Shown one piece after another: positions 12,801 to 22,629 of a stretch of 64,000 bases of DNA (positions are counted from its first letter, which is position 1; every line of letters starts with the position of its first letter). Source of the stretch: Aptenodytes patagonicus (taxonomy: Eukaryota > Chordata > Aves > Sphenisciformes > Spheniscidae); assembly GCF_965638725.1 (NCBI RefSeq), contig NC_134974.1, forward strand, positions 1,944,143 to 2,008,142. Reading direction: 5' to 3'. The translations under genes and the position numbers were made by a program. Under the pieces are notes generated by a model that was given only the letters and a program-made list of their open reading frames with translations, made no database searches and was not told where the DNA came from.

Positions 12801-12929
12801 ACTACAGCTCCCAGCAGACCCCGCGGCGCGCCCGCAGGGGCCGCCGGGAAACGGAGTCCCCGGCCTCTCCCCCCCTCCCCGCGGTGCGCGGGGTGGGGAG
12901 GGCGGGCCCGACTACAACTCCCGGCGTGC
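12801..12929. promoter_or_regulatory. CRTC2: CRTC2 promoter with two ZNF143/SIX5-type sites
   Basis: Two copies of the Staf/ZNF143 ACTACA-box motif: ACTACAGCTCCCAGCA at 12801-12816 and ACTACAACTCCCGGCGTG at 12911-12928. They lie 118 and 228 bp upstream of the CRTC2 ATG in a CpG-rich segment. This motif class is typical of TATA-less housekeeping promoters. The transcription start is inferred to lie between 12700 and 12800. Confidence 0.7.
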
Positions 12930-13320
12930 ACCGCGCGGCCTCCGCCCTCCCCCCGGGGATGGGGCGGGGCTGGGGGCGGGGCGAGGGCGGTAACGGCGGG
13001 GGGGGGGGGGGGCCGGGCTGCGTGGGGCGGGGGGGGCACCACAACGGGGGGGCCCGGGAAGGGGGGGGGGGGGGGGTAACGCTGCATGGGGTTAGAGCTG
13101 GGAGGGGGTACAGCAGGCTCCCCCCCCCCTCCGGCTGGGAACAGAGCAGACCCCACCCACCCCCCAACACTGGGGGGGCCTGGACCCCCCCCAACCCATA
13201 TAGACCCGGCGGCGGGGGGGGGGGCACGACACTGTGGGTCCCCCCTGGGCGCTGTGACACCCCCCCCCAGTGTCACGCCCCCCCCCCCCCCCCCCCCATC
13301 CCAGGCAGAGGCAGCACCAT
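12930..13320. other. Intergenic CRTC2-SLC39A1 segment
   Basis: Roughly 400 bp of C/G homopolymer-rich DNA between the CRTC2 promoter and the SLC39A1 polyadenylation signal. It includes several G or C runs of 10-16 bases. No gene or known element is visible. Confidence 0.6.
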
Positions 13321-13331
13321 CAGGTCAGTCC

Positions 13332-13337
13332 TTTATT
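13332..13337 (-). terminator. SLC39A1: SLC39A1 polyadenylation signal AATAAA
   Basis: A canonical AATAAA on the minus strand, 433 nt after the SLC39A1 stop codon. It is the only canonical hexamer in that interval, so the 3' UTR is about 13310-13769. Confidence 0.75.
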
Positions 13338-13769
13338 CGCTTCATTCGACGCCTCCCCCCGTTCGGGGGGGGCCGGGGCTGCGCACCCCAGGGCGCCCAC
13401 CCACGCTGTAAGGGCACTTGTGGGTGTTGGGGGGGGGGGTGGGAGGGGGCAGACGATGATGACACACTCCCCCCCCCGCCCCCCCCGCTGGGGGTCCCGC
13501 GGGGGGGGGGGGCCAGCACCGTTCCCCCTGTGCAGACAGGGAAACTGAGGCACGGGGAGTGCCCGGGAGGGGGGCCCCCGCCGGCAGACCCCCCCCACCC
13601 TGAGGTGCGGGGGGGGGGGGGGGGGGGGCTGAGACAGCCCCCGGAGCAGCACTTTGGCACTTGCATGGAGGAGGGGGTGCAGAGGGGAACCCCCTTGCCC
13701 GGGGTCCTGCGGCGGGGGGGGGGGCGCAGGGAATCCCCCCCCCCCCCGGGGAAGGGGGAGGGGGGTGCC

Positions 13770-16397
13770 TCAGATCTTGATGAAGAGGATGGCGGTGACG
13801 AGGGCGAAGCCGGCGAGGAGCAGGATGACCTTGGGGACGCGATGCTGGGGGACCCCCAGCTCCTGAGGCAGGATCTCCAGGAAGGTGATGTAGAGGAAGG
13901 TCCCAGTCGCCAACCCCTCCAGCACCCCCCGGCACAGCCGCTGCCTCGGCTTCGCGCCCGCCGCCGCCACCGCCGTCCCCAACCCCACGCCCAAGGGTGA
14001 CATCATGGCGAAGAGCGTCAAGCAGGCGACTACCGCCGGCGGGCGCAGGCGACCCCGCAGCAGCTTCAGCGCCAGGCTGAAGGCCACCGCGCATTTGTGC
14101 AGCAGCAGGGCCAGGCAGACGCGCAGCACGGCCCCCTCCGCCTCCTGCAGCCCCAGCGCCAGCCCCTCCAGCACGGCGTGCAGCGCCAGCGCCAGCACCA
14201 ACAACCCGGCGCGAACGGCGCCCCGGGCGCCGGGAGCTGGGGGCTGCGGCGAAGGGGTTTGGATGGAGCCGGTGGGAAGCAGAGACCGCGTCTCCTCCGG
14301 GACGGACGACGGCTCCCGCTGCGCCAACGCGACCTGCTCCAGCACCAGCACCAGGAAGAAGCCCATGGCCAGGATGAACTCCGGCAGGGGGAACTGCAGC
14401 TGTGAGGGGAGGGGGGGGGGAAAAGGGGGCTCAGGGCCTGCCTGCGCCCGGCCCTGCCTGCGCCCGGCCCTGCCTGCGCCGCCGGCCCTGGGGGAAGGAA
14501 GCCGGAGGCGGTGGCTGCCGGGAAGCCACCGGGAGGGAGGATCTTTCCATGAGTCACGGCGGGACACGAGGGCCTCCCGGCTGGCCCGGCCCCTCCCGGC
14601 TGCTCCGCCGCCACCAGCCCGGCCCTGCCAGCTCCCTCCCCGCTGTCCCCGTCCCCGCTGTCCCCGTCCCCGCTGTCCCCCGTCCCCGCCGTCCCCGTCC
14701 CCGCCGTCCCCCCTCCCCGCTGTCCCATTCCTTCCATCTCCTCCCCCACTGTCCCCATCCCCACCATCCCATCCCCACCATCCCGTTCCTTCCATCCGCT
14801 CCCCCACTGTCCCCTTCCCCACCGTCCCATCCCCACCATCTTGTCCCAACTGTCCCCCTCCCCACTGTCCCCATCCCCACTGTCCCCGTCCCTGCTGCCC
14901 CCCACACACACTGTCCCATCCCCACTGTCCCCATCCCCACCGTCCCCTTCCCCGCTGTCTTGTCCCAACTGTCCCCCTCCCCACTGTCCCGTCCCCACCG
15001 TCTTGTCCCCACTGCCCCCTCCCCACCATCCCATCCTCTCATCCCCCTCCCTTCCATCCCATCTCCGCCGTCCCCCTCCCCGCTGTGCCCCCCTGGCCGT
15101 CCCCTCCCGGCTGTCCCAGCACAGCTGACACCCCCACCCCACACCCAGCCGGAGCTGCTGACCCTGATCCCCATCCCGGGGACAAGGACACCGGGAAACC
15201 CCCAGGGCAGAGCCGGGATCCCCCCAGGCAGGGTCCCCGGCGGGTGGTAGGACCCCAAGGCAGGGGGGGGGGTGCTGGGGGCTCACCGTGACGTGCAGCC
15301 CCTCCAGCGCCGCGCCGATGCTGGCCAGGTAGTCGGGCAGGAGGTCGAGCAGGCAGGTGGCCAGGAAGACGCCGCCGGCGAAGCAGCTCACCAGGCTGAG
15401 CACCGGGCTGCGGGCGTCTGGGGTGGGGGGGGGTGGGGCATGAGACCCCCGCTGAGACCCCCACCACAGCCCTGCACCCTGGGAACCGCCGGACCCTTCA
15501 GGGTCAGCCCTGTCCCAGGTGACAGGCCTGTCCCCAGCCCGTCACGGACCCCCAGGGCCCCCCAGATCCCTGAGACCCCCGGCCCCCCCCCAGACTCCCT
15601 AGGAACCCCCAGACACCCCAAGGCCCCCTGGACCCCCTCAGACTCCCCGAGACCCCACAGACCCCTGAGACCCCCAAACTTCCTGGGACACCCCCAGGCC
15701 TCCCTGGACCCACACAGACTCCCCAGGACCCCCCGAGCCCCCCGGGATCCCCCAGACCCCTCGGACCCTCCCAGGCCCTCCGGGACCCCCCAAACCCCCG
15801 GGACCCCCCAGACCCTCCCAAGCCCTCCAGGACCCCCCGAACCCCTGGGACCCCCCCGAACCCCCTGGGATCCCCCAGACCCCCGAACCCCTCTGGGACT
15901 TCCCGAACCCCCGGGACCCCCCGAGCCCCTTGGGATCCCTCAGACCCCTCAGACCCTCCCAGACCCCTGAGACCCCCAGACTCCCCGGGACCCCCCGGGA
16001 CCCCCCGGGATCCCCCGAGCCCCTCGGGATCCCTCAGACCCCTCGGACCCTCCCAGGCCCTCCAGGACCCCCCGAACCCCCCGGGATCCCCCGAGCCCCT
16101 CGGGATCCCTCAGACGCCTCGGACCCTCCCAGACCCCTGAGACCCCCAGACTCCCCGGGACCCCCCGGACCTCCCGGACCCCCCCGGGCCCGGGCCGCCC
16201 GTACCGGCGGAGCTCGGGGGCTGCCGAAAGCAGCAGAGCGGGGCGAGGCCGCAGGCGAGGGGCAGCAGCAGCAGCAGCACCAGCGAGCCCAGCTTCGCCT
16301 CCAGGCCGGGCGGGGGGCGCGGCGCCGTCCCGGGGCTCCAGGCCAGCTCCTCCGGTCCGGCCCCGGCCCCGGCCCCGGCCCCGGTTCCCGCCGCCAT
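13770..16397 (-). CDS. SLC39A1: Zinc transporter ZIP1
   Basis: Plasma-membrane ZIP-family zinc importer. Coding exons are 16205-16397, 15287-15417 and 13770-14399, totalling 954 nt (317 aa plus TGA); human ZIP1 is 324 aa. After an Ala/Gly-rich N-terminus and a hydrophobic first segment come LSLVSCFAGGVFLATCLLDL (TM2), EFILAMGFFLVLVLEQ (TM3), a cytoplasmic loop, then TM4 with HAVLEGLALGLQ and TM5 with LLLHKCAVAFSLAL. The HxxxEG and HK positions form the family's metal site. The C-terminus is TFLYITFLEILPQE through the last TM, LLLAGFALVTAILFIKI. The TM3-TM4 loop has no histidines. The start is the only in-frame Met before the hydrophobic segment. The gene directly precedes CRTC2 in the same orientation, as in human. 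Confidence 0.95.
14640..15120. repeat. Minisatellite in SLC39A1 intron 2
   Basis: A pyrimidine-rich tandem array on the plus strand built from short CCCCACTGTCCCCATC- and CCCCGCTGTCCCCGTC-like units (about 13-18 bp). It fills about 480 bp of the intron between the second and third coding exons. Units drift gradually along the array. Confidence 0.85.
15540..16180. repeat. Minisatellite in SLC39A1 intron 1
   Basis: About 640 bp of C-rich tandem units on the plus strand of the type GACCCCCCGAACCCCTGG and CAGACCCCTCGGACCCTC. The period is about 14-15 bp, with larger blocks repeated. It lies between the first and second coding exons. Confidence 0.85.
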
Positions 16398-16504
16398 CCC
16401 GTTCGGGCTTCGGTGCGGGAGCTCAACGCCTACAGCGGGGGAAGCTCCGACCCACCGCCGCCTCGACCGCGCTTCGCATCCCCGGGGCGAACCGGAGCTA
16501 CGGC

Positions 16505-16549
16505 GGGACGGGACGGGACGGGACGGGACGGGACGGGACGGGACGGGAC
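16505..16549. repeat. (GGGAC)9 pentanucleotide repeat
   Basis: Nine perfect GGGAC units in the SLC39A1 5' UTR intron, about 75 bp upstream of the inferred acceptor (16430-16431) of the first coding exon. The same pentamer occurs upstream of MRPS21. Confidence 0.95.
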
Positions 16550-16893
16550 CGTCAGAGCCGCCGGTGCCGCCTCCCGGCCCCGGTGACTCACACGCCCCTC
16601 CCGCCGGCACCGATTTCCCCCCCGCCCCGTCCCGGGGCCCTCGGTGGCCGGGACCCACCGCGGAGGCTTGGGAGGGGGATCCCCGGGAGCCGCGGGGAGG
16701 GCGGTGACCCGGGGCAGCGCTCCGGTAACGGCACAGGGAGTTGGCGGACCGGGATCGGGACCGGGACCGGGACCCGGGACCGGGATCGGGGACTGGGATC
16801 GAGGACCCGGTCCCCGTCCCGCTCCAAGGGTCCCGGTCCCGGTCCCGGTCCCGGTGTCCCCCCCCCGTCCCGTTCCCCCCCCCCCGCACTCAC

Positions 16894-17020
16894 CGCTCGC
16901 TACATTGGATCCGCGCGTCCCCGGCGTTCCAAAGGGCGGAGCCGGCACCGCGCGTCGCAGCCAATAGCGACGCGGAAAACCCCGACGGCCGCCGCTGAGT
17001 GACGCGGGTGGCGGCCAATA
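16894..17020 (-). promoter_or_regulatory. SLC39A1: SLC39A1 promoter and inferred non-coding first exon
   Basis: A strong 5' splice site (GTGAGTGC on minus, GT at 16892-16893) follows a GC-rich stretch with no ATG before it, and an acceptor (CTGTAG, 16430-16431) precedes the coding exon. This suggests a non-coding exon from about 16894 to a start site near 16940. Two CCAAT boxes lie upstream on the plus strand at 16961-16965 and 17015-17019, 54 bp apart, as in NF-Y-driven promoters. Confidence 0.6.
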
Positions 17021-17597
17021 GGAAACGAGAGAACCGGGCGCCGTGCCACCGCGCCGGGAACGCGCGGCGGCGCGCACACGTGTCCGGCTCCGCCGCGGCG
17101 GGTCGGTCCCGCCCCGGGGCCCCGTTACCGGGAGGGCACCGACCCGGGCCTGGAGCACACCGACGGCTGCAGCCAACCGGCCCCCCCGGGACCGGTCCCG
17201 GTTCCCCCGCGGAACCGTTCGCTCGCTGCTCCCCGGTGCCTCCGGGACGCGGTTCCGGGGCGGCCTCAGCCCGGCTCTCCCCGGTAACCCGGGGTCCTCC
17301 GTGTCCCGTTCCGTCCCCCCCCCCCGGACCCTCCGCTGCCGCCGGGTACCCCGGTAGAGGCGGGGGCCCAGGCCACACCGGGGGCGGGGAGCCCGGCCCT
17401 TCTACCGGTGCAAGGCTCCGGGGGTGGGACTTGGCTGGGTTGGCCCAGGATACCGGAGATCCTGGTCCGCGGCCCCGGGACCGGGGCAGAGGCGGCCGTG
17501 CAACCGGGGACCAAGGTGGGGGACCGGGGCGGGGGGGGGGAGACGGGACGGGGGGACGGGACCGGGGCCCGTCCCCGCTGCGTTGGGGCGCGGAACC
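17021..17597. other. GC-rich flank left of the assembly gap
   Basis: CpG-rich sequence upstream of SLC39A1. I searched the minus-strand translations for the missing C-terminal part of TARS2 and found nothing recognisable. No other gene or repeat is identified. Confidence 0.6.
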
Positions 17598-17697
17598 NNN
17601 NNNNNNNNNNNNNNNNNNNNNNNNNNNNNNNNNNNNNNNNNNNNNNNNNNNNNNNNNNNNNNNNNNNNNNNNNNNNNNNNNNNNNNNNNNNNNNNNN
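17598..17697. other. Assembly gap (100 N)
   Basis: Exactly 100 ambiguous bases, a conventional placeholder for a gap of unknown length. The last TARS2 exon(s) and its polyadenylation site are absent from the sequence on both sides, so real sequence is missing here. Confidence 0.99.
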
Positions 17698-20600
17698 CGC
17701 CCCCCCCGCCAGCACGGCCTGTACCTGCCCCGTGGCGTCAGCGGAGAGGGGGGGGGGGAGCCCCACATGGAAGGATTGGGGGGGGGGTGTGTACGGGAGG
17801 ATGGGGGGGGGACAACACGGGGATGGGGGACACACACGTGGGGGACGCAGGAGGATGGGGGGACGCAGGGGAACAAGGAGGGATGGGGGGGACGGACACG
17901 GGGATGGGGGGGACACGGGGATGGGGGGGGGGACACACACGGGGACGTGGGGGGGGGACGGCACACTCACCTCCCGGGCGTAGTCCTCGACTTCGGGTGC
18001 CTGGGGGATGACCATCGCCTGCAGCGGGGACAGCCAGAACGGCCTGGCGGGGGAGGGGGTGTGACATCAGGGGGAGTGTCAAGGGTGGGGGGTGACCTGG
18101 GGGATTGGGGGGGGGGGGGGGGGGGAAGTCCCCAGGATGGGGGTGCCCCAAGGATGGGGGTACCCGGGGGATTGGGGGGGTGTCCCCAGGGACTAGGGGG
18201 GGGGGTGTCCCCCGGGGACTGGGGGGGGGGGGGGGTGTCATGGGACAGGGACATCCCTGGGGGTTACGGGGGTGCCCAGGGGATCGGGGGGGGTGTCCCA
18301 GGGATCGGGGGGTGCCCCTTTTACAGCCCCAAGGGGAGAGATTTTTTTTTGGGGGGGGAATCCCCGAAGGGTCCCGGTTTGCCCCTGGAGGGGGCAAACC
18401 GGGACCCTTCGGGGATCCCCCCCCCCCCCCATCTTCCTCACCATCGCCCGCCGCAGCTCTCGGCCAGCACGGCCACCATGCGCTCGACGGAGCCCAGCAC
18501 TGCCCGGTGGATCAGCCACCGGCCGCGTCGGTCCCCCCTGTCGCGCTGGGAGGGGGGGGGGGAAGCAACCAGGGCTCAGACGGGGGGTGCGGGGGGGACC
18601 CCCCCCCACACCCCCCCTTTTCCCCCCCCTCCGCCCATACCTGGCGTATTCCAGCCCGAATCTCTCCGGCATCTGGAAATCCAGCTGGACGGTGCCGCAT
18701 TGATGCTGTCGCCCCAGCGCGTCCCGGATCTGGATATCGATCTGTTGGGAATAACGGGGAGGAGGGGGCGGGGGTGCGTCCCCAAGGAGGCAAACCGGGA
18801 TCCTTCGGGGGGACACCCCCCCCCGCCCGATCCCCGAAATCTCTCACCTTGGGGCCGTAAAAGGCGCCGTCGCCCGGACTCAGCTCCCAGGGCTGCCCGA
18901 AGGTGCGGAGGCTCCGCTCCAGCTGCTGCGGGGCGGGGGGGGGGGGGGGGGGGGGGCAGAATTGGGGTGGGGTGTCGACGCAGGGGCCGGGACGCGGTGG
19001 AGAGGTGCGATGGAGGGGACGTGACGCAGGGGATGCGACGCAGCAGGGGACGCGACGCGGGGAACGCGACGCGGGGGCACGACGCAGGGGACGTGACACA
19101 GGGGTGCAACGCAGCGGCGCGATGCAGGGGCCGCGACGCAGGGGTGCAACGCAGGGGACATGACACGGGTGCAACGCAGGGGACGCGACGCAGGGGCAGG
19201 ACGTCTAGGCACGACGCGGGGGACGCGACGCAGGGGATGCGACACAGGGGACGCGACGCAGGGGTAGGATGTCTAGGCACGACGTGGGGGGACAACGCGG
19301 GGGACGTGACACAGGGGCGCGACGCAGGGACGCGACCCAGGGGTGTGACGCAGGGGCAGGATGTCCAGGCATGATGCAGGGGACAACGCGGGGGATGCGA
19401 CGCAGGGGTATGATGTCTAGGCACGACGCAGGGGACAACGTGGGGGACGCGACACAGGGGCGCGATGCAGGGGACACGACGCAGGGCCAGGACGTCTAGG
19501 CACGACGCAAGGGACAATGCAGGGGACGTGACGCGGGGACACGACGCAGGGGACGCGACGCAGGCAGGACGTACAGGTGTGATACAGGGACACGGTGCAC
19601 GGATACGGCACACGGACGTGACAGCACAGCCGGGAGGCGACACATGGGACAAGCCACATGGGACGCAGCGCAAGGGACGCAACGGCACAGCTGGGAGGTG
19701 ACACGCAGGGGACATGGCGGGGGACGCCACAGCAGAGCTGGGAGGCGATGCACGGGGCGTGGGAGCAAAGCAGGGACACGCTGGAGAGGACCCGGCGCAG
19801 GGGACACGCTGCACGGGACGCCGGGGCACAGCCAGGACGCGACGCCCAGGACTCGGGGACGCAGCGGGGAGGGGACCCGGCGTGGGGGACGCGGCAGCGA
19901 AGTCGGGACGTGACGCGACGCCCAGGGCACGTTGCAGGGACATCGCGGCCAGGCCGGGACACGGCGCAGGGGACACAGGGACAAAGCTGCGACACGGCGC
20001 GGGGGACACGAGGAGGGGGGACACCGCGGGGGACAGGCCGGCAAAGCAGGAGGTGCCGCGTGGGGCACGCCGCAGGGGACACGGGCGGCAAAGCCGGGAC
20101 GCCGATGCCGGGGGCAGCGTCCGCGGCGGGGTCACGTTCCGTCCCCGTCCCACCTGCTCGGCGCGGTCCCAGGTCTGGGGGTCCCCCAGGAATCCGGGGG
20201 GGCGGGGTGGCCAGGGCCAGGCGGAAGGAGAAGCCCAGCACGGCGTAAACCGTCCGCACGAAGTCCAGGCAGGCGTCGATCTCGCCCTCCAGCTGGGGAC
20301 AGGAGGCGTCAGCGGGGTGGGGGGGACGGACACACACGCGCCGGGGGGACGGAGGGACAGACGGATGGACAGACGGGACGCTCACCTGCTCAAGGGTGCA
20401 GAAGATGTGAGCGTCATCCTGCTGGAAACGCCGTACCCGGGTCAGCCCCGTCAAGGTACCGGGGGCTCGTTGCGGTGCAGGACCCCGAAATCGGCCAGGC
20501 GCAAGGGCAGCTCCCGCCACGACCGCGGCCGGTGGGCGAACATCAGGCTGCGGACGGACAGACGGGACGGTCGGCCGCATCATCAGCGTGTTTCCCCCTG

Positions 20601-22592
20601 CCCCCCCCCAGCCCCGCGTCTTCCCCCCCACTCACCAGTGGGCCGGGCAGTTCATGGGTTTGAGGGAGAGGGTCTCGGTGCCGGCGGCGAAGGAGAACAT
20701 GTGGGTGCTGTAGTGCTGCCAGTGCCCCGAGAGCTCCCAGAGCCGGGGGCTGAACAAGTTGGGGGTCACCACCTCGCAAAAGCCCCTCGCCCGGTACTCG
20801 CTCTGCGGGGATGGGGGGACGGGGACGTCAACCCAGCCCCACGGCACCCGTCTCGGGGCTGGGGGGGTGGGGGGGAGGGCGCTGTGGGTGCTCCAGGGCC
20901 GGGGAGCCGCAAGGACGGAGGCACGGCAGGGCCTTGGGGCGCGACGGGGACGGGGTCCGGGTGCAGCCCCCCCCCCCCCAATTTCTCCCCCAGGCGGAGG
21001 TGACGGTGACGCCCCCGGGGACGGGAGGTGTCTGGGTGGGGGCGGGGGGGGCCGTACCCTGATAAAATCGACGAGGGCGTTGTAGACGTGGGCGCCGCGG
21101 GGCAAGAAGAAGCAGCTGCCGGGGCTGAGCTTGTGGAAGAAGAAAAGCTCCTGCTCCTGTGGTGGCGGGGGGGGGGGGGGGCGTTACTGGGGGGGGTCGC
21201 CGGCGGCCGCCGGCGAACCCCCCAGTAATGCCCCCCCACCCCCCCCCGCCCCCCCAAAAAGCGTGGGGCTTACCCGACCGACGCGGCGGTGATCCCTCAG
21301 AGCGGCCTCATCCTGCGCCTGCTGCCAGTCGGCTAAATCCTGGGCGCTGGGGAAGGCGACGGCGGCGAGACGCTGCAGCGACTGGCGGCCCCCGGCCCCT
21401 CGCCAAAAAGCGGCCGAGCTCTGGGGTTGGGGGGGGGGGGGGGTGGGGTGTGGGGGGAAATCAGCGGGGCCCGGACGTCGGGGTCCCTCGTCCGTCCCCG
21501 TCCCACACGGCAACCTACCGTCAGACGCGGAGGGCTGCGATCAGCCCCGTGTGCCGGAGGAGGGGGCCGCGGCAGAGCTGGAGCAGGGGGCCGCACCTGA
21601 GGGGAGGGAAGGACGTGGGGACCCCGGAGGGACGTGGGGACCCCGCAGCCCCGTCTCTGCGCTCAGCTGTGCCCCCTCCCCGCTGCCGTCATGTGGCCCC
21701 CCCCCCCCCCCCGTGCTCACCTATAGACGGTGGCCGTAGGGGACGTCACCTCCTCCTCGAGCTGCTGCAGCTGGAAGCTGTTGTGCTGCGGGAGGGGGGA
21801 GGAGGACCCGAGGTGGGTGACAGTGGCACGGGTGACACCGAGGAGGGGGACACCGAGGGGGGGGTGACACCGTGCTGGGGGGGGGAGGACCAAGCAGGTG
21901 ACAGTGGCATGCGTGACACCAGCATGCGTGACACTGAGGAGGGGGACACCGAGGGGGGGGGGTGTGACACCACGCTAGGGGGCGTGACACCATGCTGGGA
22001 GGGGAAGGACCGAGGCGGGTGACAGTGGCACGGGTGACACCGAGAGGGGGTGACACCGAGGGGGAGTGACACTGGTCCCCGTTAGCATCACCCTGGTCCA
22101 TGACCCCAACCAGGAGGGTCCCGATGTCCCCAGGCCGGGCTCCCTTGCCCCACCCTGGGATGGGGAGGGGACACGCCGGGGAGGGGACACGCCGGGGGTG
22201 GGGGAGTCTCACCTCGAAGAGCTCGGCCAGCTGCTGGCGGGTGGCCTCGAGGCGCTCGAAGCGGTGCCCGGCGCGGGCGAAAGCAGCGCAAGCTTCCTCC
22301 AGCGCCGGCAGCTCGTCGCGCTGCACCGTCCTGCGGGCGCGGGGAGGGGCTGGGGACACCGCGCCCCATGGGGGACCCCCGTGTCGTCCCCGTCCCCGTC
22401 CCCCCCTGCCCCCCCTTACCTGTCCCCCATGTGGGACATCGCAGAAGAAGCCGTCCTCGGTGGCCTGGGCGCTGCAGAGCGTGGCCCCGTAGAACTGCTC
22501 CGCCACCGCCCCCAGGACGCAGGCGCCGGACCGCCAGAAAGCCTGGGGGGGGGGGACACACACATGAATGACACGGAGAGGGGGACACGGAG

Positions 22593-22629
<37 letters not shown>

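Noticed and set aside
12000-13080. Several 200-370 codon Pro-rich plus-strand frames
   Set aside because: Products of poly-C runs lacking stop codons; no splice or conservation support, and CRTC2 exon 1 lies on the opposite strand.
17021-17597. Missing TARS2 C-terminus left of the gap
   Set aside because: None of the expected conserved C-terminal motifs (for example an NIRTRDN-like block) appears in any frame here.
16999-19374. Long plus-strand open frame of nearly 800 codons across the gap and the minisatellite
   Set aside because: It spans Ns and tandem repeats, has low-complexity Gly/Arg composition, and is antisense to TARS2 exons with conserved protein and splice sites.
18955-20130. 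CRISPR-like direct repeats
   Set aside because: Units are contiguous and drift gradually, with no unique spacers, in an animal intron; this is a minisatellite.
21272-21276. A further frame break at the end of TARS2 exon 8
   Set aside because: On re-reading, the exon ends GTC GGT CGG before GTAAGC and joins in phase to EQEL; there is no break.
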